Positions 1-5,263 of a stretch of 5,770 bases of DNA are shown here, piece after piece (position 1 is the first letter of the stretch; each line of letters opens with the position of its first letter). The DNA is from an uncultured Actinomycetes bacterium (GTDB taxonomy: Bacteria; Actinomycetota; Acidimicrobiia; Acidimicrobiales; Microtrichaceae). The stretch covers positions 1 through 5,770 of the forward strand of contig CAJBIS010000019.1 in NCBI GenBank assembly GCA_903953195.1. The letters are read 5' to 3'. A program made the translations under genes and the position numbers. Below the pieces are notes generated by a model. It worked only from the letters and a program-made list of their open reading frames with translations, made no database searches and was not told the DNA's origin.

Positions 1-519
1 CAGATCGGCGCAGCGTCGGGCCGGACGGGGATCGTCGACCAGCACGACCCGCACCGAGGTGTCCGCGTCGAGGAGCGTCGCCGCGGCCACGTCGACCAGT
101 TCGGCGCCATCCGAGCCATTGGAGCCATCACCGGTGTGGCGCAGGTCCCGCAGGCGCGGCACACCTGCGGTCTCACCCGGTGCCGCGGGAGCCGCCGCTT
201 CGGAGTCGAACACGACGACCACCGACGGGGGCAGGTCGGCCAGCGCGCGGGCGGCCACACGGTCGGACACCAGCACGAACGAGGCGCCCAACGCGATCGC
301 CCGACGGGCGGTCGCCACGTCGTGGGCCGCACAGCAGAAGGGGACGTCGCCAGCGGACCACGCGGGCCCCCCTTGCGCCTCGTCGACGGTGATCAGCACG
401 GCGTCGGCGCCGCGGTCGAGCAGCGCAGCGGCCGACGCCGGGGTCGGGCCGGGCGCCACGGCGACGACGACCGTCGACCAACGCAGGTCCACCGAACGAT
501 CACCGATCCGCAGCTCCAC
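1..519 (-). CDS. Degenerate dihydropteroate synthase-like (FolP-fold) protein, 3' end outside window
   Basis: Open frame of 173 codons from GTG at 519 to the window edge, with no stop. It is preceded in frame by the comEC stop at 571-573, and GTG 519 is the first possible start after it. No clear ribosome binding site is visible. GC3 is high and the residue pattern is alternating beta/alpha: VVVAVAPGPTPASAAALLDR then GADAVLITVD (residues 17-46), VPFCCAAHDVATARRAIALG then ASFVLVSD (59-86), VVVVF (100-104), and VRVVLVDDPRPARRCADL at the edge. The order and spacing resemble dihydropteroate synthase: strand 1, then 'GADxIDIG', then 'SVDTxxxxVAxxALxAGAxxIND', then 'MH', then 'xxxDPGxGF'. However, the pterin-binding NVTPDSF-type motif is replaced by APGPTPAS, the Asp of SVDT by AHD, and IND by LVSD. 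If the match is right, it is probably not an active folate enzyme, comparable to non-catalytic DHPS paralogues. The coding call is firm; the family call is tentative, and another TIM-barrel family is possible. Confidence 0.72.
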   Translation of the reverse strand, partial: MELRIGDRSVDLRWSTVVVAVAPGPTPASAAALLDRGADAVLITVDEAQGGPAWSAGDVPFCCAAHDVATARRAIALGASFVLVSDRVAARALADLPPSVVVVFDSEAAAPAAPGETAGVPRLRDLRHTGDGSNGSDGAELVDVAAATLLDADTSVRVVLVDDPRPARRCADL

Positions 520-567
520 GAGGCGGACGCTACACCGGGCTGCCGAGTGCCCGGACCCGCCGATCGG

Positions 568-588
568 CGATCACGAGGGCGGTGATCG
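568..588 (-). other. Small inverted repeat across the comEC stop codon
   Basis: cgatcac (568-574) and gtgatcg (582-588) are exact inverse copies around a 7-base loop and span the annotated comEC stop at 571-573. A second potential stem (ccgggc 535-540 with gcccgg 549-554) lies between the stop and the next start. There is no T-run, so neither looks like an intrinsic terminator. They could slow transcription or translation between comEC and the downstream gene, or be chance. Confidence 0.25.
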
Positions 589-2277
589 GCCCGACGGGCG
601 CGCTGCACGGACATGGTCGGCGACGGCATCCGCAGTGGACGACCCCGCCGGTGCGCCGATCCCGGAGAGCGAGCCGACCGCGAGCCGGTGCAGGCCCTCG
701 AGGGTGGCCAAGGTCCGTGCCGAGGCGGCCAGGTCGAGGCGGCGACCGCCGTCACCGGTCACCACCAGCACCGCACCCGGAGCGATGCGGTGCCGGCCCG
801 GTGCCAGCGAGGGCGGCCAGACGAGCACGCACATCGCGGCAGCTCCCAGCAGTGCCGCGACCGGTGGTCGCCACCGGGGCCGGGGCTCGTCGCCAGGTTC
901 GGCGCCGGCCGTGTGCCACAGAACGGCGCCCACCGTTGCGCCGACGAGCACGAACCGGACCGGTCCGAGCGGCGCCAACGGAACTCGGCTCGACCACGCT
1001 GCGACCGCATCGACCCACCGGACCATCTGTTCGGTGGGCCACTGCACGACCGCGGCCACCTCGGGGCGGACGACACCGGCCACGATGCCGACGCTCGACC
1101 CGAGCACCATGACCACGCCGGCGACGGGCACGGCGAGCAGGTTGGCCAACGGTGCGACCGCCGGGACCGACGACCAGAGCCACAACATGAACGGTGCCGC
1201 ACCGAGCTGCGCCGCGAGGGTGGATGCGAGTGCCTCACGCAGCGGGCGCGGTCCCGGCAGCCGCTGCGCCACCGGACGCGAGACGAACAGCAGGCCGAGC
1301 GTCGCTCCCACCGACAGACCGAACCCGACCGCGTGGACCAGCAGCGGGTCGGCCACGAGCAGCGCGACCACTGCGATCGCCAGGACGCGCGTGCCCGTCA
1401 CCACCCGGCCCGTCGAGACGGCCACCATGGCGATCGCGGCCATCGAGGCGGCGCGCAGCACCGATGGCTCGGCCCGTGTGATGACGACGAAGGCAACCAG
1501 CACGGCGATCCCGAGCACGGCGCGGAGGCGGAGCGGACACCGGAGCAGCAGCGGCGCGATCACGGCGAGCACGAACGCGGTGTTCTGCCCGCTGACGGCG
1601 AGCAGGTGTCCGAGGCCCGATGCCCGGAAGCGGAACACCTCGAGGTCGGTCTGGGCCCGATCATCGCCGACGACGAGTCCCAGGTAGAGGGCGCGGGTCT
1701 GGTCGTCGAAGCCTGCCGCGCCCCGTTCGAGCGAGCGGCGCACCGTGTTGGCCGCGGCGGCCCACACGGGCGCGGGCGGACCACGTTCGAGTCGGTCGAC
1801 CCGGAGCTCGGCAGCCAGATGCCGGCTCCGCCGCCAGGCCTCGGGCGCCGCGCGGAACGCCGAGGTCCGCCCGGCGAGGACCACACGGTCACCGGCGAGC
1901 ATCCCGACGAGGATCCCCTCGAGTTCACGCGGCACCGCGGCACGGAACCGTCGACCGTCCAGGCGGACGACCACGCTGGTGCCGTACGGGCCGGGTTCCG
2001 GATCGGACACCAGCGACGCCTCACCGGCGACCCGATGCGGCACAGGAGATTCGAGTCGGGCCAGCTCGACGGCGGCTCGGAGACCCACGACCGCCACGGC
2101 CACCACCAGCAGGACCGCCGGCCGACGGACGACACCCAGGACCACGACGCCGGCGCCGGCCGCGGCCAGCGGCGCCCACGCCGGTACCGAGGCGCCCGCA
2201 TCAACGACGCCCGACGTCGCCGTCAGCGCCGCGACGACACTCGCCACTGCGGTCGCAACCCACGCCCGGTCGCTCAT
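571..2277 (-). CDS. comEC: ComEC/Rec2-family DNA internalization channel, short form without a working metallo-beta-lactamase domain
   Basis: 568-aa polytopic membrane protein, predicted to carry single-stranded DNA across the cytoplasmic membrane during natural transformation. Hydrophobic segments at about residues 6-20, 36-50 and 53-70 precede a soluble DUF4131-like (OB-fold) region (about 78-165) containing GDRVVLAGR. The Competence domain follows (about 195-455). It carries the family signatures GLGHLLAVSGQNTAFVLA (221-238), SVLRAASMAAIAM (272-284), DPLLVHAVGFGLSVGATLGL (310-329) and PLANLLAVPVAG (376-387). A last membrane segment lies at about 472-488. The final 80 residues have the outline of a metallo-beta-lactamase start (GAVLVVTGDGGRRLDL) but no HxHxDH metal site, and the protein is about 150-250 residues shorter than full-length ComEC. 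The ATG start overlaps the comEA stop as ATGA, so translation is probably coupled. The last few codons appear frame-shifted (see findings). Confidence 0.95.
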   Translation of the reverse strand: MSDRAWVATAVASVVAALTATSGVVDAGASVPAWAPLAAAGAGVVVLGVVRRPAVLLVVAVAVVGLRAAVELARLESPVPHRVAGEASLVSDPEPGPYGTSVVVRLDGRRFRAAVPRELEGILVGMLAGDRVVLAGRTSAFRAAPEAWRRSRHLAAELRVDRLERGPPAPVWAAAANTVRRSLERGAAGFDDQTRALYLGLVVGDDRAQTDLEVFRFRASGLGHLLAVSGQNTAFVLAVIAPLLLRCPLRLRAVLGIAVLVAFVVITRAEPSVLRAASMAAIAMVAVSTGRVVTGTRVLAIAVVALLVADPLLVHAVGFGLSVGATLGLLFVSRPVAQRLPGPRPLREALASTLAAQLGAAPFMLWLWSSVPAVAPLANLLAVPVAGVVMVLGSSVGIVAGVVRPEVAAVVQWPTEQMVRWVDAVAAWSSRVPLAPLGPVRFVLVGATVGAVLWHTAGAEPGDEPRPRWRPPVAALLGAAAMCVLVWPPSLAPGRHRIAPGAVLVVTGDGGRRLDLAASARTLATLEGLHRLAVGSLSGIGAPAGSSTADAVADHVRAARPSGRSPPS

Positions 2278-3197
2278 GGTCCGACCGTGACCAGGTCACG
2301 CAGCGACTCGAGGCGGGCCTCGCCGATGCCCCGGACATCGAGCAGCTCGTCGACCGAGGCGAACGGGCCGGATTCGGTGCGGTGGGCGATGATCGCCGCG
2401 GCGGTCGCCGGGCCGACCCCGGGGAGTGTGTCGAGTTGTTCGGCGCTGGCCGTGTTGAGGTCGACCGGCGCACTCGGACTCGCCGGTCCGGTCCCGGTCG
2501 GTGCCGGGCCCGCCGCGGACACGGTGCCCGGCGCCACCTCGACGGGTGGCGTCTGCCCCACGAGCGGGATCACGATCCGCTGACCATCGACGAGTGTGGC
2601 GGCCAGGTTCACCCGATCCACGTCGGCACCGGGGGCGAGACCGCCTGCGGTGTCGACGGCATCGACGACGCGTGCCCCGGCGGCGAGCCGCACGATGCCC
2701 GGCCGACCAACGGCACCGACCACGTGGACGACCAGTTCCGCCGGAGTGCGGGGCTCGGACGCTGCCGGCGGCGCGGTCCCGGCAGGGTCCGCACCCGGGC
2801 CCGGCCCGGGGTCGGCACCGGGGCCCGCGCCGTTGGGGGTCGGGCTCGGACGTGCCGTGGTGCTGACGCGCGGCAACGTGTCCTCGGCGGCCAGCGGGCG
2901 GCGGACGAGGCGCCACCCGGGGACGGCGACGGCCACGAGCGCCACCACGACGATCGCGATCACCCCACGACGCCGGGGCGAGCCCGCAGGTGCCCCGTTG
3001 GCCAGTCGCGCCCACAGCCGACCGATCCCCGAGGCCGACTCCGGCGGCCCGGAACGGCGTGCGCCTCGCGCGAGGTCATCGAGCGCCACGAGCCGCGCGT
3101 CCTGCAGCCGATCGACAGCCGGACCGGATGAAGCCGTCCCTGTCGCCGTCCCTGTCCGTGTACCCGACGCCGTCCCGGCGCGATCCCCGTCCGACAT
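2274..3197 (-). CDS. comEA: ComEA-type competence DNA-binding protein (TM anchor, SLBB, helix-hairpin-helix)
   Basis: 307 aa from ATG 3197. This is the membrane-anchored receptor that binds double-stranded DNA outside the membrane and hands it to ComEC. The cytoplasmic N-terminus (1-77) begins with an xxGT repeat and ends in basic residues (SPRRR). One membrane segment follows (about 78-95, GVIAIVVVALVAVAVPGW), then a Pro/Gly/Ala-rich linker (about 112-150) and an SLBB domain (about 154-212: ELVVHVVGAVGRPGIVRL ... VNLAATLVDGQRIVIP). The tandem helix-hairpin-helix domain (about 245-303) shows VDLNTASAEQLDTLPGVGPA and GPFASVDELLDVRGIGEARL, the ComEA signature. The C-terminal TGA overlaps the comEC ATG. 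The start is uncertain: the frame stays open upstream, with GTG at 3233 and 3281. I chose ATG 3197 because it is the only ATG, GGTGGGA lies just upstream (though close), and the residues before it look unlike the rest of the protein. Confidence 0.93.
   Translation of the reverse strand: MSDGDRAGTASGTRTGTATGTASSGPAVDRLQDARLVALDDLARGARRSGPPESASGIGRLWARLANGAPAGSPRRRGVIAIVVVALVAVAVPGWRLVRRPLAAEDTLPRVSTTARPSPTPNGAGPGADPGPGPGADPAGTAPPAASEPRTPAELVVHVVGAVGRPGIVRLAAGARVVDAVDTAGGLAPGADVDRVNLAATLVDGQRIVIPLVGQTPPVEVAPGTVSAAGPAPTGTGPASPSAPVDLNTASAEQLDTLPGVGPATAAAIIAHRTESGPFASVDELLDVRGIGEARLESLRDLVTVGP
2778..2831 (-). repeat. Low-complexity Gly/Pro/Ala/Asp linker coding segment in comEA
   Basis: This segment encodes residues about 123-140 of ComEA, in which GADP occurs twice, separated by GPGPG. 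It is nearly all G and C, with runs such as cccgggcccggcccgggg on the plus strand. It sits between the membrane anchor and the SLBB domain and probably acts as a flexible spacer that projects the DNA-binding domains from the membrane. Such sequence is prone to replication slippage and assembly error. Confidence 0.55.
3133..3180 (-). repeat. 12-base tandem repeat coding xxGT tetrapeptides at the ComEA N-terminus
   Basis: On the plus strand gccgtccctgtc occurs twice back to back (3133-3144 and 3145-3156), followed by two diverged 12-base units (3157-3168 and 3169-3180). In ComEA they encode the N-terminal tetrapeptides RAGT-ASGT-RTGT-ATGT (residues about 6-21). The 12-base period keeps the reading frame, so copy number could vary without breaking the gene. 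Confidence 0.7.
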
Positions 3198-3337
3198 GTC
3201 CCACCACGAGTGTCTCGCTGGGCGCGCCAGCACGGTGGGGGAAGTCCCGCCGACGATAGGGCCAGCCAGCCGGACCGACACGGCACCGGAACGGGCCGCG
3301 CGGCCCGGAGCGTCAGCGGGCGATCAGCGCGGTCCGG
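3198..3337 (-). promoter_or_regulatory. Intergenic region upstream of comEA, weak promoter candidate
   Basis: There are 140 bases between the thioredoxin-TPR stop and the chosen comEA start. Read on the minus strand, TATCGT (3258-3253) could be a -10 box and would give a leader of roughly 50 bases before ATG 3197. No good -35 box lies 16-18 bases upstream. A GC palindrome lies at 3292-3307. The candidate makes a separate comEA promoter possible, but read-through from the upstream gene is equally possible. No other gene is seen here. Confidence 0.25.
3292..3307. other. Perfect 16-base GC palindrome downstream of the thioredoxin-TPR gene
   Basis: cgggccgcgcggcccg is identical to its reverse complement. 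It lies 31 bases after the stop of the thioredoxin-TPR gene (last base 3338). As RNA it could form a 6-bp all-GC stem with a GCGC loop. There is no T-run after it on the minus strand, so it is not a classical intrinsic terminator. It could be a U-tract-less terminator, a protein-binding site, or chance in very GC-rich DNA. Confidence 0.3.
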
Positions 3338-4036
3338 TCAGAACAGGCGGGCGGAGAGCTGTCGGCGCCACTGCCCACGCTCGTCCTCGGGGAGGAGTTC
3401 GATCAGATCGACGTACTCGGCACGCGCGTCCTCGTCGTCCTTCACGCGTTCGAGCAGCATCTCGAGACGGCCGGTGATCTCGGCGCCGGCCGGCGCAGGA
3501 CCCACGCGAGTGAGGGCCGCGATCCGTCGCGAGGCCGGTGAGTCCGGGACCCGCTGCAGGAGTGCCGTCGCCTCCTCGCCGGCATCCGAGGAGGCCAGCA
3601 GCTCGGCGAGCGCGAGGACGATCTCGTCGTTCGCCGGCTCGAGTTCGAGGGCGGCGCGGAGCGAGGTCTCGTCGCCGGCGGCGAGCAGACGCTGGACCTC
3701 GGTCTCCTCCTCGGACGGCAACAACCGCTCCACGAACTCGCGCACCTGACGTTCGGGTTGCGCACCCAGGAAGCCGTCGACCACCGCGCCGTCGACGACC
3801 GCGTAGACCGCCGGGATCGACTGGACCTTGAACATGCCGGCCACGGTCGGGTTGCTGTCGACGTCGACCTTGGCGAGTTCGACACGCCCGTCGGTGTCGG
3901 CGATGACCTGCTCGAGGACCGGCCCCAACTGCTTGCACGGTCCGCACCACTCGGCCCACAGGTCGACCACCACCGGCACGGTCGCCGATCGCTCCATCAC
4001 CTCGACGCCGAAGGTCTGGTCGGTCACGTCAGCCAT
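3338..4036 (-). CDS. Thioredoxin-TPR protein, YbbN/CnoX type, with intact WCGPC active site
   Basis: 232 aa, cytosolic, with no signal peptide. The N-terminal thioredoxin fold (1-107) shows VVVDLWAEWCGPCKQLGPVL with the redox pair C31 and C34, the VDVDSNP strand (57-63) and the cis-proline loop SIPAVY (P75). The C-terminal half (about 110-232) is helical: TPR-like helices EVQRLLAAGDETSLRAALEL and NDEIVLALAELLASSDAGEE, then ARAEYVDLIELLPEDERGQW, matching the TPR_19/TPR_20 tail of the YbbN family. E. coli CnoX/YbbN is a holdase that hands clients to GroEL and lacks a full CxxC. This protein keeps both cysteines, so it could act as a thiol-disulfide oxidoreductase as well as a chaperone (inference). 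ATG 4036 is preceded by GGGAG (4047-4043) with a 6-base spacer, an excellent ribosome binding site. It is the first minus-strand gene after the divergent region and lies upstream of comEA. Confidence 0.94.
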   Translation of the reverse strand: MADVTDQTFGVEVMERSATVPVVVDLWAEWCGPCKQLGPVLEQVIADTDGRVELAKVDVDSNPTVAGMFKVQSIPAVYAVVDGAVVDGFLGAQPERQVREFVERLLPSEEETEVQRLLAAGDETSLRAALELEPANDEIVLALAELLASSDAGEEATALLQRVPDSPASRRIAALTRVGPAPAGAEITGRLEMLLERVKDDEDARAEYVDLIELLPEDERGQWRRQLSARLF

Positions 4037-4192
4037 GTGCTGCTCCCGGGTCGTCGTTCATCCACGGCACTGTACCGGTGCCACCCGCCGGGACCGTGGC
4101 CCGACGCCACGCACTAGCGTGAACGGGAGCATGACCGCAGGTCGGCCCGTTCCGGCGGTCCGACTCGACCCGACGAACAGGAACGACAGAGC
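4037..4192. promoter_or_regulatory. Divergent intergenic region with promoter candidates for both directions
   Basis: This 156-base region separates the minus-strand thioredoxin-TPR gene from the plus-strand kinase, so both promoters should lie here. Towards the minus strand, TACAGT (4074-4069) is a fair -10 box about 30 bases before ATG 4036. Towards the plus strand, TAGCGT (4115-4120) is a -10 candidate that overlaps the small inverted repeat CACGC-acta-GCGTG (4108-4121). Neither has a convincing -35 hexamer. The kinase ribosome binding site is probably AGGAA (4179-4183), 9 bases before GTG 4193. The boxes are pattern matches only. Confidence 0.4.
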
Positions 4193-5263
4193 GTGGGTGA
4201 CGCAGCTGAGCACGAGGCTCCGGACGGAATCGACGCCGAGCGAGTGGCCGCATGGTTCGCCGACCACGTCGACGGGGTGCGCGGCGACCTGCGCTACGAA
4301 CTGATCGCCGGCGGCCACTCGAACCTCACGTACGCGGTCAGCGACGACGGCGGCCGACGTTGGGTCCTGCGCCGCCCACCCCTCGGACAGGTGCTCGCCA
4401 CCGCCCACGACATGACACGTGAGCACCGGATCATCTCGGCCCTCGAGCCGACCGACGTGCCCGTGCCACCGACCGTCGGGCTGTGCACCGACGAGTCCGT
4501 GAACGGTGCACCGTTCTACGTGATGGAGTTCGTCGACGGGCAGGTCATCCGGTCGTTCGACGACGCGGCGTCGCTCAGCGTCGAGCAGCGTCAGCGGGCC
4601 GGGGAATCGCTGATCGACGTGATGGCGGCGATCCACCGGGTCGACCTCGACGAGGTCGGCCTGGCCGATCTCGGCAAGCAGGCCGACTACATCCCCCGGC
4701 AACTGCACCGCTGGTACGGGCAGTTCCAACGGTCCGAGAGCCAGGTCGACGGTGGCCTCGGACTGCCGGCGGTCCACGAGGTGCACGACCGCCTCGCCGC
4801 GTCGGTGCCCGACCAGATCGGCGCCACGATCGTCCACGGCGACTACCGGCTCGACAACTGCATGCTCGGCGACGACGGCAGCGTGGTCGCCGTCCTCGAC
4901 TGGGAGATCTGCACGCTCGGCGACCCGCTCGCCGACCTGGGCCTGCTGTGCGTGTACTGGACCGATCCGGACGGGCCGGCGGTCCTGCCACAGGCGTCGC
5001 CGACGGCACTCGACGGCTTCCCCCGGTCCGCCGAACTGGTGCGCCGCTACGCGGAGGTCTCGGGACGCGACGTGTCGCAGCTCGGCTACTACGTCGCCTT
5101 CGGCTACTGGAAGCTGACCTGCATCATCGCCGGGGTGTACGCCCGGTACGCCGGCGGCGCGATGGGCTCGGTTCCCGAGGAGCAAGTGGCAGGTTTCAGG
5201 AGCATGCTGGACGCACTGGCCGAGATGAGCAGCGCGGCCGCCGACGAGATGGGACGTACGTGA
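4193..5263 (+). CDS. Phosphotransferase-family kinase (APH fold, ACAD10/11 N-domain type)
   Basis: 356 aa, cytosolic, of usual length for stand-alone members of this family. It shows the nucleotide loop GGHSNLTYAV (40-49), VLRRPP (58-63), an acidic helix with TREHRII (75-81), the hinge YVMEFVDGQVI (109-119), the catalytic loop IVHGDYRLDNCML (213-225; D217 as base, N222 as metal ligand) and the DFG-equivalent VLDWEICTLGDPLADLG (234-250; D236 as metal ligand). VAFGYWKLTCIIAGVYARYA (301-320) is typical of the group next to acyl-CoA dehydrogenases. Relatives form the kinase domain of mammalian ACAD10/ACAD11, implicated in 4-hydroxyacyl-CoA catabolism. The substrate here is not shown by the sequence, and antibiotic resistance is unlikely. 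GTG 4193 is the only start in frame, with AGGAA upstream. The TGA stop overlaps the next gene's GTG as GTGA. The 5' neighbour is divergent. Confidence 0.93.
   Translation: MGDAAEHEAPDGIDAERVAAWFADHVDGVRGDLRYELIAGGHSNLTYAVSDDGGRRWVLRRPPLGQVLATAHDMTREHRIISALEPTDVPVPPTVGLCTDESVNGAPFYVMEFVDGQVIRSFDDAASLSVEQRQRAGESLIDVMAAIHRVDLDEVGLADLGKQADYIPRQLHRWYGQFQRSESQVDGGLGLPAVHEVHDRLAASVPDQIGATIVHGDYRLDNCMLGDDGSVVAVLDWEICTLGDPLADLGLLCVYWTDPDGPAVLPQASPTALDGFPRSAELVRRYAEVSGRDVSQLGYYVAFGYWKLTCIIAGVYARYAGGAMGSVPEEQVAGFRSMLDALAEMSSAAADEMGRT

Noticed and set aside
59..2583. Very long plus-strand open frames opposite comEC and the DHPS-like gene (59-1687, 542 codons; 613-2583, 656 codons)
   Set aside because: Their products are low-complexity Arg/Thr/Ser/His/Asp-rich sequence with no domain. 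They are antisense to genes with clear family motifs, as expected in very GC-rich DNA where stops are rare.
2778..2831. CRISPR-like or regulatory repeat in the GC-rich stretch of comEA
   Set aside because: The repeats are short, in frame and encode a Gly/Pro/Ala linker. There are no spacers of constant length.
1620..3131. Plus-strand open frame of 503 codons opposite comEC and comEA
   Set aside because: The product is Arg/Pro-rich with no recognisable domain. It crosses the comEA-comEC junction antisense to both, so it is a shadow of their codon bias.
3292..3337. Intrinsic terminator between the thioredoxin-TPR gene and comEA
   Set aside because: There is a strong GC palindrome but no T-run on the minus strand, so I do not call it a terminator.
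4131..4304. Small plus-strand frame of 57 codons from ATG 4131, with GGGAG just upstream, overlapping the kinase start
   Set aside because: The start context is tempting, but the product (MTAGRPVPAVRLDPTNRNDR...) has no recognisable feature and most of it overlaps the kinase in another frame. An upstream regulatory frame cannot be excluded but is not supported.
4058..5185. Minus-strand open frame of 375 codons opposite the kinase
   Set aside because: It is the exact antisense of a gene with a full set of kinase motifs. Its Val/Asp/Arg/His-rich product matches no family.
4193..5263. Aminoglycoside resistance gene
   Set aside because: The fold is APH-like, but VLRRPP, LDWEICTLGDPLADLG and the YWKLTCIIAGVYARY region place it with ACAD10/11-type phosphotransferases, not with antibiotic kinases.
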